From NCBI RefSeq assembly GCF_013087515.1, contig NZ_JABFCN010000014.1, positions 161,742 to 225,741 on the forward strand: 64,000 nt of DNA. Direction: 5' to 3'. The DNA comes from Rhizobium sophorae (GTDB lineage: Bacteria; Pseudomonadota; Alphaproteobacteria; Rhizobiales; Rhizobiaceae). Below are positions 42,922 to 51,600 of the stretch, piece after piece (position 1 is the stretch's first letter; each line of letters opens with the position of its first letter). The notes below the pieces were generated by a model. That model saw only the letters and a list, made by a program, of their open reading frames with translations. It did no database searches and had not been told where the DNA came from. The translations under genes and the position numbers were made by a program.

Positions 42922-43742
42922 CCGGGAGCCGCCGCCAACCCTTCAATGTCGAGGATGAAGGCAAACTCGCCGGTAAGCCCCGGCGAGTAGGCAATGACAG
43001 GTCCGCCGTTCATAAGCAAATTATCGACTGGGGGCATGGCCACCATCGCGCCTGCTTCCTCGGCGATCAGCGCGCCGGCAAGCATGTCCCAGGCATTGAG
43101 GTGGCGTTCATAGTAGAGATCGGCGGCACCCTCGGCGACGCGAACGAGGTCGATGGCGGCCGCGCCCGTGCGGCGATAATCCATGCCACGTTCGTGGAGT
43201 CGCCGCGAGAGCGCGAGATGATCGTCGAAGCTCGTCTTGCGGGAATGACCGAGAATGACAAGCGCATTGGCCGGATCGACAGTCGCAGCCGCATGCACCG
43301 GGAGACCATCCTTGAAGGCGCCGCCGCCGCGGACGGCGTGAAAGACCTTGTCTTCGGCCGCGTCGTAGACCACGCCGATCTCGACCTTGCCACCGACGAC
43401 GAAGGCGATAGAGACGCCCCAGTGTCGGAAGCCTCTGATATAGTTGGTTGTGCCGTCGATCGGATCGACGACCCAGGTGCCGCCCTCGCCCGATCGTCCG
43501 CCGCTTTCTTCGCCCATGAACGTGTCATCCGGAAAGCGCGAGAGCAGCCCCTCGCGGATCGCCTGCTCGGCCCTCCTGTCGGCAATGGTCACGAAATCCT
43601 GCAATCCCTTGTTCTCGACGGCAAGCGAGCCGAGGTCAGAGTCGTGCCGAAACCGGGCCGTTTCCCGGCCGATCTCGAGGGCAACTGACATGGCGACCTC
43701 CGCCCGTGCGCGGATGGCAGCGGCGTCGAATGCGGAGTTCAT
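42918..43742 (-). CDS. Inositol-monophosphatase-family phosphatase
   Basis: IMPase-fold phosphatase of 274 residues with intact motifs: GEES near residue 76, VDPIDGTTNYIRG near 92-104 and NAWDMLAGALIAEEAGA near 218-234. It is thus a better candidate for a true inositol-1-phosphatase than the one at 1817. It is the last gene of the minus-strand operon with a LacI regulator, a glycerophosphodiesterase and an Ugp-type transporter. The start codon shares one base with the regulator's stop (TGATG). In context it could release inositol from inositol phosphate produced by the GDPD. Confidence 0.9.
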   Translation of the reverse strand: MNSAFDAAAIRARAEVAMSVALEIGRETARFRHDSDLGSLAVENKGLQDFVTIADRRAEQAIREGLLSRFPDDTFMGEESGGRSGEGGTWVVDPIDGTTNYIRGFRHWGVSIAFVVGGKVEIGVVYDAAEDKVFHAVRGGGAFKDGLPVHAAATVDPANALVILGHSRKTSFDDHLALSRRLHERGMDYRRTGAAAIDLVRVAEGAADLYYERHLNAWDMLAGALIAEEAGAMVAMPPVDNLLMNGGPVIAYSPGLTGEFAFILDIEGLAAAPG

Positions 43743-44746
43743 CAGGCAGTCCTTCTTTTGATCAGTGTCACCGGCGTGAATTCGACACGCGCCGTCAGGT
43801 CAGGCTCAGCCATCCGGCTGATCAGCAGGTCGATCGTCTTTTCGGCCTGGACGTCGCAGGGCTGACGGATGGTGGTGAGGTCGTAAGCGGTCCAGCTCGC
43901 CTGGGGAATGTCGTCATGACCGATGATGGGCATCGGCGGCGCATCATCGCGGCCGCGGCCCTGCATAATGCGGTCAACCACGCCGCAGGCCATGTAGTCG
44001 TTGGCGCAGAACAGCCCGTCGATGCCGGATGCGGCAAGTTCGGCTGCCGCATCATAGCCGCTCCGGTAGTCGTTGATCCTGACCTGTAGGAACTGCGCCT
44101 CGACGCCGAGCTGCTTGCAGCGTGCGATGAAGGCCTCGCTGCGCCTCCGCGCCGTATAGGATATGGCAGGGGCGGCCATCACGGCGGGCTTTCGCACGCC
44201 GCTGTCGATCAGGTGGGTGGCGGCGAGATGGCCGGCCATGCGGTCGTCAGAAATGATGCGGTCGACGAAGGGGATATCGTTGCCCTTGTTGATCAGCACG
44301 ATTGGTACGCCTTCGGCCGCACATTGCTCGCAAATCTCGGTCGGCGGCGCGTCCGAGGTGACGATGACGCCTGAGACGGCGTAATGCAGCAGCTGGCCGA
44401 TGACCGTCGAAGTATCCGCCTCCGGCGAGGTCGGCAGCAGGATGGGGCGGAAATTGCGGGCGAGCAGCATTCTTGCCAGATGCTCGATCTGCAGCGTGCG
44501 GAACGGATTGTCGAGGCCGGCGGCGACGACGCCGACGAGATCGGAGCGTTTGTTGGTCAGGCTTCGGGCAAGATAATTCACGCGGTAGCCAAGCTCCTTG
44601 GCGGCCTGATAGACCTTCTCGCGCGTCTTCGGCGAGACGCTGGCATCCTGCGTGAAGGCGCGCGACACGGCGGCGCGCGAGACGCCGGCCACACGCGCCA
44701 CGTCGAAGGAGGTTACCTTGCGCGGTCCCTTATCCCTGTCTGCCAA
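43742..44746 (-). CDS. LacI-family transcriptional regulator
   Basis: Repressor of 334 residues. The helix-turn-helix (TSFDVARVAGVSRAAVSRAF, about 12-31) is followed by the hinge NYLARSLTNKRSD and an effector domain with GVVAAGLDNPFRTLQIEHLA and IIGHDDIPQASWTAYDLTTI. The only sensible start is a TTG at 44746 with AAGGA upstream, which may keep its level low. It overlaps the GDPD gene by 17 bp and lies inside the operon, fifth after the transporter genes. A candidate operator is at 50254-50269. Confidence 0.9.
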   Translation of the reverse strand: MADRDKGPRKVTSFDVARVAGVSRAAVSRAFTQDASVSPKTREKVYQAAKELGYRVNYLARSLTNKRSDLVGVVAAGLDNPFRTLQIEHLARMLLARNFRPILLPTSPEADTSTVIGQLLHYAVSGVIVTSDAPPTEICEQCAAEGVPIVLINKGNDIPFVDRIISDDRMAGHLAATHLIDSGVRKPAVMAAPAISYTARRRSEAFIARCKQLGVEAQFLQVRINDYRSGYDAAAELAASGIDGLFCANDYMACGVVDRIMQGRGRDDAPPMPIIGHDDIPQASWTAYDLTTIRQPCDVQAEKTIDLLISRMAEPDLTARVEFTPVTLIKRRTA

Positions 44747-45509
44747 CTGCTTTTTCCTTGACTGCCGACGGCCGCATCAGATCGGGCAGATCCGTGCAGA
44801 TGCCAAGAACCGGAAGCTTCATGAGGTCATCGAGAACGGCCGGCCGTTCCTCGTGCCAGAGCACGATCTCGCGGCCCGCATCGAAGGCGCGGCGCATTAG
44901 CGCGTCGGTCACCAGATCCTGCGGACGTTCGCCTGCCCTCTCCCAACACAGATGCAGGATATCGGCGCCGGCCTCGTCGCCGAGCGCGTGCGGATCGTGG
45001 CCGACGCGGATCAGCACCGAAAGCGGAAAATCGCAGGCCGCGTCGCTAAGTTCACGCACCTGTGCCGTGTCGAAGGAGCCGAGACAGGCGAAACGCTGGT
45101 TCATCTCGGCAAGGTGCTGCCAGCAGCGCATGCCGGTCCCTCGCGCCTTGAGCTCGACATAGAGACCGGTCCCGGTCTCGCGGCCGAGCGCGGCCACCTC
45201 CGAAAAACTCGGCACGTCGACGCCGTCGAGACCGGCGAGCTCTGCCGCCGTCATCTCGGAAATGCGCCGGTCGATGCCGAAGACGCGCTCGAGGTGATCG
45301 TCATGCGAGACGACGACCACGCCGTCCTTGGTCAGTTGCGTGTCGAGCTCCCACATCTCAGCGCCGAGTTCGGCGGCGCGGCGGAAAGCAGCGATCGTGT
45401 TCTCTCGTTCATGGCCGCTGGCGCCGCGATGGCCGATGCAGAAGGGAAGCCGGCCCTTGCCCGATGGCCAGCCGTAACGCTGGAAAAATGCCGAGAAATC
45501 GCGGGTCAT
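44730..45509 (-). CDS. Glycerophosphodiester phosphodiesterase (GDPD family)
   Basis: Cytoplasmic GDPD-type enzyme of 259 residues. The catalytic motif CIGHRGASGHERENT is intact (about 26-40). It is followed by MWELDTQLTKDGVVVVSHD with the E-x-D metal ligands and the catalytic histidine. It would hydrolyse an imported glycerophosphodiester to glycerol 3-phosphate plus alcohol, or to glycerol plus a phosphoalcohol. The ATG at 45509 has AGGAGG at ideal spacing and shares one base with the ATPase stop; the GTG three bases upstream is unlikely. A Ugp-like transporter immediately upstream supports the assignment. Confidence 0.92.
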   Translation of the reverse strand: MTRDFSAFFQRYGWPSGKGRLPFCIGHRGASGHERENTIAAFRRAAELGAEMWELDTQLTKDGVVVVSHDDHLERVFGIDRRISEMTAAELAGLDGVDVPSFSEVAALGRETGTGLYVELKARGTGMRCWQHLAEMNQRFACLGSFDTAQVRELSDAACDFPLSVLIRVGHDPHALGDEAGADILHLCWERAGERPQDLVTDALMRRAFDAGREIVLWHEERPAVLDDLMKLPVLGICTDLPDLMRPSAVKEKAVGRQG

Positions 45510-46564
45510 CACAGCCTCCTGCCATTTTCGTCGAAGACGAATACGCCGCGGCTGTCGATCGCCCAGCGGACATCGTCGCCGACATGAATATCATTGCGCA
45601 CCGGCTGGATGGAGCGCAGCAGCGGTCCGCCGGCAAGAGCCACGTCGTAGAGGTTCTCGCGGCCCTGCGTTTCGGCAAAGGTGACCTTGCCCGGCACGGC
45701 GATGTCGCCTGCCGGCGTAAAATGCTCCGGCCGGACGCCGAGCATCAGCTTGGTACCTTCGGCGGCACCGACGGTATCGGGCAGCGGCACGCGGATTTCG
45801 CTTTGCGGGATTGTGAAGGCGCCCTTGTCCACGACGCCGCGCAGGAAGGTGATCGGCGGATTGCCGAGAAAGCCGGCAACGAATGCGGTCTTCGGATCAT
45901 TGTACATTTCGGCCGGCGTGGCGATCTGGACGATCTCGCCTTCCTTCATGATGGCGATGCGGTCGCACATGCTCATCGCCTCGACCTGGTCGTGGGTGAC
46001 GAGAATGGCGGTGATGCCGGTTTCGCGTTGCAGGCGGCGAATTTCCGATCGCATTTCGAGGCGCAGCTTGGCGTCGAGATTGGCGAGCGGCTCGTCGAGC
46101 AGCAGCACATCGGGCTTGCGGATCAGCGCGCGAGCGAGCGCCACACGCTGCTGCTGGCCGCCGGAAAGCTCGGCCGGCCTGCGGCCCATCAGGTTGCCGA
46201 TGTGAACGAGGGCGGCGATGCGGTCGACTTCCTTGCGGATCTCTGCTGCCGGCATGCCTTTCACCTTCAACGGAAAGCCGATGTTCTCGGCAACCGTCAT
46301 GTGCGGATAGAGTGCATAGGACTGGAAGACGACGCCGACATTGCGGGCCTGGCTCGGCAGGTCGGTGACGTCGCGGTCGCCGAAGAGAATGCGTCCGCCG
46401 GTCGGCCGGTGAATGCCGCAGACCGCAAAAAGCGTCGTCGATTTGCCGCAGCCGGAAGGGCCGAGCAGCGCCAGCATCTCGCCGTCGCCGACTTCGAGCT
46501 GCATGTTCTCGATGACTTTGGTGGAGCCGAAGCTCTTCGAAAAATTGTCGAGGAGGATGCGCAT
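45509..46564 (-). CDS. ABC transporter ATPase (UgpC/MalK family)
   Basis: ATPase of 351 residues: Walker A GPSGCGKST, signature LSGGQQQRV, Walker B LLLDEPLANLD and VTHDQVEAMSMCD, with a C-terminal MalK-like domain (GVRPEHFTPAGDIAV). UgpC and MalK share this architecture. It is coupled by single-base TGATG overlaps to the permease upstream and the GDPD downstream, which ties the transporter to glycerophosphodiester breakdown. Confidence 0.92.
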   Translation of the reverse strand: MRILLDNFSKSFGSTKVIENMQLEVGDGEMLALLGPSGCGKSTTLFAVCGIHRPTGGRILFGDRDVTDLPSQARNVGVVFQSYALYPHMTVAENIGFPLKVKGMPAAEIRKEVDRIAALVHIGNLMGRRPAELSGGQQQRVALARALIRKPDVLLLDEPLANLDAKLRLEMRSEIRRLQRETGITAILVTHDQVEAMSMCDRIAIMKEGEIVQIATPAEMYNDPKTAFVAGFLGNPPITFLRGVVDKGAFTIPQSEIRVPLPDTVGAAEGTKLMLGVRPEHFTPAGDIAVPGKVTFAETQGRENLYDVALAGGPLLRSIQPVRNDIHVGDDVRWAIDSRGVFVFDENGRRL

Positions 46565-47406
46565 CAGCCTTTGCTCCCGCCGCCGTAGATGTTCATGAGG
46601 TATTTGTTGAAAAGCGCGTAAGCGATCAGCACCGGGATGAGGTAGAAGAGGCCGACTGCCTTGAACATGTTGAAGTCGTAATTGTTGTCGTCAGCGAGGA
46701 AGCCCGCGAGATAGACCGACAGCACCTGAACCTGATTGCCCGGCGCCAGCACCTGCGGCAGGATGAATTCGCCCCATCCGGAGAGGAAGGAGAACAGGCC
46801 GAGCGCCATGATGCCGGGCTTGACCTGCGGTAGCACCAGGCTGCGCCAGACGCGGAAACGCGAGGCGCCGTCGACGACGCCGGCCATTTCGATTTCCCAG
46901 GGCACGGTGTCGTAGAAGCCCTTCATCAGCCAGATGCCGAGCGGCAGGTCGATCGCTGCCTTCACCAGGATGACGCCGATCAATGAATTGTAGAGCCCGA
47001 TCATCTGCAGCACGATGAAGATGGCGATGATCAGCGTCACCGACGGGAAGGCGTGCAGCACCATGACGCCGGCAAGGAAGAAGCCGCGTGCCGGCACGTT
47101 CAGCCGTGACAGAACATAGCCCGCCATTGACGAGACGATGAGCACGACGCTGGTGGTGCAGGCCGCAAAGAGCAGCGTATTCAAAGTCACCTGCCAGATA
47201 TTCGCCTTTCCCTCCGTCGTCTGCCACAGGAAGCGCCAATGATTGAGCGTCAAGCCTGAGGGTAGCAGCGCATTCGCCTGTTTCACGGTCACCGTGTCGA
47301 GGAAGAGATAGAGATACATCAGGAGCAGCGGCAGGCTGACGACAGTCAGTGCCGTCATGACAGGCCAGCTGCGGTAATTTGCCGAGGGCTGCGATCGTTC
47401 GGCCAT
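46564..47406 (-). CDS. ABC transporter permease (MalG/UgpE family)
   Basis: Inner-membrane permease of 280 residues with six membrane segments. The EAA loop is IEMAGVVDGASRFRVWRSLV (about 172-191). The C-terminus ends FNKYLMNIYGGGSKG. It starts 2 bp after the stop of the MalF-type gene and partners that protein. Confidence 0.92.
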   Translation of the reverse strand: MAERSQPSANYRSWPVMTALTVVSLPLLLMYLYLFLDTVTVKQANALLPSGLTLNHWRFLWQTTEGKANIWQVTLNTLLFAACTTSVVLIVSSMAGYVLSRLNVPARGFFLAGVMVLHAFPSVTLIIAIFIVLQMIGLYNSLIGVILVKAAIDLPLGIWLMKGFYDTVPWEIEMAGVVDGASRFRVWRSLVLPQVKPGIMALGLFSFLSGWGEFILPQVLAPGNQVQVLSVYLAGFLADDNNYDFNMFKAVGLFYLIPVLIAYALFNKYLMNIYGGGSKG

Positions 47407-47408
47407 GG

Positions 47409-48710
47409 TCAGTCCTCGATCAAGGGCTTGGCGACAAGCGTGCCGTAGTTGAAGACGCGCAGATAGAGGAGCGACAGCATCACACCGATGACGACGAGCA
47501 CCAATGCCATGGCGGCACCCAACCCGTATTCCAGGTTGCCGGCATAGTTCCTCAGCGCAGTGTGATAGGCTGACAGTGCCCAGACCTCGGTCGCATTGCC
47601 CGGTCCGCCATTAGTCGCGAGCAGGATTTCATTGAAGGAGGCAAGCAGCGACAGCGTCTGATAGCAGGTGACGAAAAGGATTGGCCAGCGCATCTGCGGC
47701 AGGATGATGTAGCGGATCTGCTGCCAGCGGGAGGCGCCGTCGACCTCGCTCGCATAGAACTGGCTTTTCGGAATGGCCTTCATCGCCGAGGAGAACACCA
47801 GCATGCCCATCGAGGCGCCGATGAAGCCGTTGATCAGCACGACGAAGAGCCAGGCGTTATAGGCGTTGTCGAGCAGGTAGTTCTTCGGCGGATAGCCGAA
47901 CTTGCCCATCAGGATAGAGATGAATCCGCTGTCCCAGGCGAGCCACTTCCACAGCATGACGTAGATGACGACGGGCGTGATGCGCGGCAGGAGCCAGATG
48001 CCGCGGAAGATCGAGGCAGGCGTTGGCGGCATGTAATGCGTCAAGATGGCGAGCAATAGCGCATAACCGACATTGAAGAGCATCAGCACCAGCGCGACGT
48101 AGAGCACGGTATTGAAAAGTACACGCGCCATGTCGGGTGAGGTGGCCATGCGTGAGAAATTGTCGGTCGTCCAGGTCCAGCCGGTATAGGTGACCCTGGC
48201 GACGGTTTGCTTCTGCTCCGGCGTCAGCTTGAACCCCAGACTGTCCAGCGCCGAAAACAGCTGCTCCTTGCTGTCGAAACGGGTGTTGAGGACGGAGCGG
48301 TTGAACTGTTCGGAGATCTGCTTGACCTCGCGTGTCGAAGGTCGCTCGGCAAGATCCTTGATCATGCGCTCGACGTCGCGGCGTGTCGGGAAGACCTCAC
48401 CTGTATGTTTGGCGCGCAATTCCGCGGCAATCCCCGGCGCAAGCCCGAGGCCCTCGACGGCCTTGAGGCCTGCATCGTCGATCGTGTAGCGCGGTTCAGC
48501 CATCTCGGCTGCGATGTCTGGCATCGCCGATTTCAGCGCGATCAAAGAATTGGGCGCGATCTGGTAGACACCGCCGGAAATTCCGGTCGCCGTCGTCATG
48601 CTGGTCATCGAAAAGACCGCCGTCAGAACGACCGGCATCAGGAAGAAAAGAACGATCATGATCGCCGCAGGCGCGATCATCACCAGTCCGAGCGTTCTGG
48701 ACGATTTCAT
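47409..48710 (-). CDS. ABC transporter permease (MalF family) with a large periplasmic insertion
   Basis: MalF/UgpA-type permease of 433 residues, over 100 longer than most relatives. TM1 (GLVMIAPAAIMIVLFFLMPV) is followed by an extra segment of about 130 residues (roughly 42-172). It is predicted mainly helical and charged (ELRAKHTGEVFPTRRDVERM, EQKQTVARV). The canonical YTGWTWTTDNFSRM and membrane core then resume. The EAA loop (FYASEVDGASRWQQIRYIIL) is normal. E. coli MalF also has a large periplasmic loop, but between TM3 and TM4; here it lies after TM1. The insertion may touch the binding protein. A good GGAGGCTTCC ribosome site precedes the ATG. Confidence 0.88.
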   Translation of the reverse strand: MKSSRTLGLVMIAPAAIMIVLFFLMPVVLTAVFSMTSMTTATGISGGVYQIAPNSLIALKSAMPDIAAEMAEPRYTIDDAGLKAVEGLGLAPGIAAELRAKHTGEVFPTRRDVERMIKDLAERPSTREVKQISEQFNRSVLNTRFDSKEQLFSALDSLGFKLTPEQKQTVARVTYTGWTWTTDNFSRMATSPDMARVLFNTVLYVALVLMLFNVGYALLLAILTHYMPPTPASIFRGIWLLPRITPVVIYVMLWKWLAWDSGFISILMGKFGYPPKNYLLDNAYNAWLFVVLINGFIGASMGMLVFSSAMKAIPKSQFYASEVDGASRWQQIRYIILPQMRWPILFVTCYQTLSLLASFNEILLATNGGPGNATEVWALSAYHTALRNYAGNLEYGLGAAMALVLVVIGVMLSLLYLRVFNYGTLVAKPLIED

Positions 48711-48770
48711 GGAAGCCTCCTCGCGGACCGACCGGGCAGCGCTCCCGCCGCCCGGAAGAGTGCTTCGATC

Positions 48771-50117
48771 TTAGCGGATGACGATCTTGTCGCCGAGCGT
48801 GCTCTTCAACTCGCTCTCGGCATCACCGACCGCGGCGTCTACGGTCTTGGCGCCGGTCCAGGATGCTTCGAGGTTCTTCCACATGATGTTCCAATATTTG
48901 CCGAAATCGGAATTGTTCGGCATCGCATTTGCATGCGGCAGCAGGCGCTCGGTGGCTTCGCGGGTCCAGCGGTCGGCCGAGTAGAAGTCGACGGTGGACT
49001 CCGACTTGGAGATGCCGAGATGGGCTGATTTGACCGCATGCAGAGCGTTGGTGCGCGGCTCGGAGGCGATCTTGACTAGTTGGGCGGCGATCTCGGTGTC
49101 TTCCTGGTTATGACCTGCGGTCAGAAGGTAGACGAGCGGATGGGTCAGTGTGTTGGCCTTGCCGCCTTCGCCGGCGGGGATCAGCGTGAAGATCACGTTG
49201 CCGAAGAAGTCCTTCAGGCCTTCCTGGTTGACGAGGCGGGCATAGTGCCAGGTGCCGCCGTCCCAGATGCCGGCCTTGCCGGTGGCGACTTCCTTCCACC
49301 ACTGGTCGCCCGGCATGCCGATGTGGTTCTTCTTGGTAACACCGGTCTTCACGGCATCGGCGAAGAACTGATAGGTGCGGGTCATCGCGGCCTTGTCGAA
49401 AACGAGCTTGCCGCCTTCTTCCATCGTACCGCCGAAGCTCGTGTAGAACTGCCAGTAATCAGGGCCGTTGCTGGTGCGCGGATAAAAACCGTAGCCGGCC
49501 TGGACGAGGCCCTTGTCCTGCATCTTCTTGGCGTCTTCGAGCAGGTTCTTCATGGTGTACTTGCCGTCCTGGACGCTCTGCGGCAGCGCGTCCAGATCGG
49601 CATCGCTGTAACCGATCGCCTTCATGTAAGGCTTCCAGAAGAACATCGGGCGGGATTCGGCATCCTGCGGGATACCGTAGACGGTGCCGTTGTAAGAGGC
49701 GATCTCCAACAGGTTTTCATAGATGTCGCTGAGCGGCCAGGAGTCGAGATCGACATAATCCTCGATCGGAACGATAAGGCCTGCCTGTGACCATGGCGCT
49801 ATGTCTTCATGGCCGCTGACGACGATATTCGGGGCGGTCTTGGCTTCGGCGGCAAGGGTCAGCGCCTGCTTGAAGTCCTCCCAAGCCGAATAAGGCTTCT
49901 TTTCGACGGTGATTTTCAGCTCTTCGCCCTTGAGAGCGGCTTCACGCTGCAACTGCTGGGCTGCGATCTCGATGGCGTCGAGGCGATAGACGTCGTTCGG
50001 GCCGGTACCGCCGGCCCAGACGCTGATGTGAACGTCCTTGGCGAGTGCAATTGCGGTGGTCGAAGCCAGGATGGCGGCTGCGACGGCAAGGGATTTCAAT
50101 GTCGGCAAAATGGTCAT
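48771..50117 (-). CDS. Extracellular solute-binding protein (SBP family 1)
   Basis: Periplasmic binding protein of 448 residues with a Sec signal peptide (MTILPTLKSLAVAAAILAS...IALA-KDVHISVWAG). Blocks include APNIVVSGHEDIAPWSQAG, GIPQDAESRPMFFWKPYM and AGIWDGGTWHYARLV. The aromatic-rich cleft (FFWKPYM, WQFYTSFGG) would fit a polyol or glycerophosphodiester. The ATG at 50117 is chosen because the signal peptide begins there. It is the first gene of the operon that runs to the IMPase at 42918. Confidence 0.9.
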   Translation of the reverse strand: MTILPTLKSLAVAAAILASTTAIALAKDVHISVWAGGTGPNDVYRLDAIEIAAQQLQREAALKGEELKITVEKKPYSAWEDFKQALTLAAEAKTAPNIVVSGHEDIAPWSQAGLIVPIEDYVDLDSWPLSDIYENLLEIASYNGTVYGIPQDAESRPMFFWKPYMKAIGYSDADLDALPQSVQDGKYTMKNLLEDAKKMQDKGLVQAGYGFYPRTSNGPDYWQFYTSFGGTMEEGGKLVFDKAAMTRTYQFFADAVKTGVTKKNHIGMPGDQWWKEVATGKAGIWDGGTWHYARLVNQEGLKDFFGNVIFTLIPAGEGGKANTLTHPLVYLLTAGHNQEDTEIAAQLVKIASEPRTNALHAVKSAHLGISKSESTVDFYSADRWTREATERLLPHANAMPNNSDFGKYWNIMWKNLEASWTGAKTVDAAVGDAESELKSTLGDKIVIR

Positions 50118-50253
50118 CTTCTTCGTCTCCCTGGAAGAGCAGTGTGAGGCCTCTTGACGGGTCATCACTGTTGCGTGACGGCCGTTCCGAAAACCCCACG
50201 AAAACGTGGCGTATCCCGCTCTAGGGATTGAACGTAACGGCCGAATGACAAAA

Positions 50254-50269
50254 TTGAGCACGTGTGCAA
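50254..50269. promoter_or_regulatory. Candidate LacI-type operator
   Basis: TTGAGCACGTGTGCAA has matching outer TTG/CAA and inner CACGTG with a central CG; two of eight base pairs mismatch. It lies about 137 bp upstream of the binding-protein start codon and is the best candidate target of the LacI regulator encoded in the same operon. Confidence 0.45.
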
Positions 50270-50440
50270 AATTATTATGACGATGTTCTCGGCGTGGTCA
50301 ATTACCGATGAAGAGGCCTCATCGGTTCTTGATGAAAATCAGCATCGATGGCGGTGTTGAAGACCTGAATGGTGCCCTTGCCTGCGTTTTCTCAATCAGC
50401 TATGAGTAGTGCAGGAACCAACCAACAATGGAGGCGTGCA

Positions 50441-50479
50441 ATGACAGATATTTCTTCGTCTAACGCCTCTTTGGCATAG
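50441..50479 (+). other. Twelve-codon frame with strong ribosome site (possible leader peptide)
   Basis: ATGGAGGCGTGCA precedes an ATG that encodes MTDISSSNASLA and then TAG. The spacing is ideal, yet the frame is too short for a usual protein. It could be a leader peptide for the small gene at 50652 or the remnant of a decayed gene; the same frame stays open after the TAG for another 70 or so codons. Confidence 0.3.
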
Positions 50480-50651
50480 GCCTCCGAAGCTCCTTACCCC
50501 TCGATCATATCCGAGACCTTTCAAGCTTCACCATCCGAAGACGGCACGCGTTTCGCACGCAGCCTCTGCGCACGGCGACGTCCGTGCGACACGGCGCTGC
50601 GCTCTTCAGGTTTGAAAGAAGGGCGGTTCAGAATTCTGACCGCGATTGATC

Positions 50652-50834
50652 ATGAACAATCAGCACGCCGGCGAGAGCCTGGCGACATCCATGAGCGAGC
50701 TTTGCTCGCGATTTAGCTTTCGAGAGATTCTCCTCGCAATCATCATTGCCCGGTGGAAACGTCGTCGCATGGTGAACAGCTTCGACTCCTTTCCATCATG
50801 GCTGCGCTGTGACCTCGCTTTGTCCGATGAATAG
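50652..50834 (+). CDS. Small hypothetical protein, weakly DUF1127-like
   Basis: Possible 60-residue protein. The C-terminal part, ARWKRRRMVNSFDSFPSWL followed by RCDLALSDE, resembles the DUF1127 pattern: basic helix, then a leucine/aspartate stretch ending in an RDIGLS-like motif. Here that motif is RCDLALS, so the match is poor. DUF1127 peptides are common in rhizobia and some bind RNA. Starts at 50652 (MNNQHAG) and 50691 (MSELCSRF) are both possible; neither has a strong ribosome site. It could be real, decayed or spurious. Confidence 0.4.
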   Translation: MNNQHAGESLATSMSELCSRFSFREILLAIIIARWKRRRMVNSFDSFPSWLRCDLALSDE

Positions 50835-51057
50835 ATAGGCGTCCTCGCTCATCTTGAGGGAATAGCCGGCCGGGATGGTTCAAGGCAAATCATCCCGACT
50901 GGCTTGTCGCCATGAAATCAGATGGAATTCGAACTCACTATCGCCAAGCGAACGCGCCGCGCCTTGATTGAATTGCCCGGAACTTTAGGCTACGGAATCA
51001 TGCTTGGATTTCTGCATCCATCGTATCCTCCGATCATCGTTTTTGCACGTCCATCCC

Positions 51058-51516
51058 ATGAGCCTTGAATCCGTTCGCGCCTTCCTGCACGCCCACGCAC
51101 CCGATATCGAAATCATCGAAACCGCCGAGAGCTCCTCGACGGTGGCGCTTGCCGCCGAAGCCCATGGCGTCGAGCCGGCCCAGATCGCCAAGACGATCTG
51201 CCTGCGCGTCGGCGAGCAGATGATGCTGGTCGTTGCAGGCGGCACGGCGCGGCTCGATAATCGCAAGTTCAAGGACACCTTCGGAGCCAAGGGGCGCATG
51301 CTCGATGCCGAAGAGGTTGTGACAGTCACCAGCCATCCGGTCGGCGGCGTCTGCCCCTTCGGCCTGCCTTCGCCGCTGCCTATCTATTGTGACATCTCGC
51401 TGAAACGCTTTGATGAAGTCGTGCCGGCGGCCGGCTCGACGAACTCGGCCGTGCGCATCGCCACCGGACGGCTGGCGGAGCTGACCGGCGCCAGCTGGGT
51501 CGACGTCTGTCAGTAA
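51058..51516 (+). CDS. YbaK/EbsC-family aminoacyl-tRNA editing protein
   Basis: Single-domain editing protein of 152 residues in the YbaK/ProX family, which hydrolyses mischarged Cys- or Ala-tRNA(Pro). The catalytic-region lysine lies in AQIAKTICLRVG, followed by DNRKFKDTFG and the glycine-rich TSHPVGGVCPFGLPSPLPIYCD typical of the family. The ATG at 51058 begins the fold (MSLESVRAFL). It is monocistronic and seems unrelated to the transport operons. Confidence 0.9.
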   Translation: MSLESVRAFLHAHAPDIEIIETAESSSTVALAAEAHGVEPAQIAKTICLRVGEQMMLVVAGGTARLDNRKFKDTFGAKGRMLDAEEVVTVTSHPVGGVCPFGLPSPLPIYCDISLKRFDEVVPAAGSTNSAVRIATGRLAELTGASWVDVCQ

Positions 51517-51600
51517 TGGCGCCGAAGAGCTTCACACGGCGGAAAGAGTCCCTATATTACATCTCGACATGCCGTGATTGCGCATGACAGGAGATCAGGA

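Larger units (their letters stand above)
50118..50645. other. Long intergenic region with regulatory dyads
   Basis: The region upstream of the Ugp-like operon contains a small stem-loop CCACG/CGTGG (50196-50209), the LacI-type site listed separately, and a CCGATGA/TCATCGG dyad with a 7-bp spacer (50305-50325). A 12-codon frame at 50441-50479 has a strong ribosome site. Nothing else in it looks coding. Confidence 0.5.

Noticed and set aside
50441..50720. Recoded TAG (selenocysteine- or pyrrolysine-like read-through) in the frame starting at 50441
   Set aside because: The frame after the TAG has no domain and shadow-like composition, TAG is not used for selenocysteine, and no recoding element is evident.
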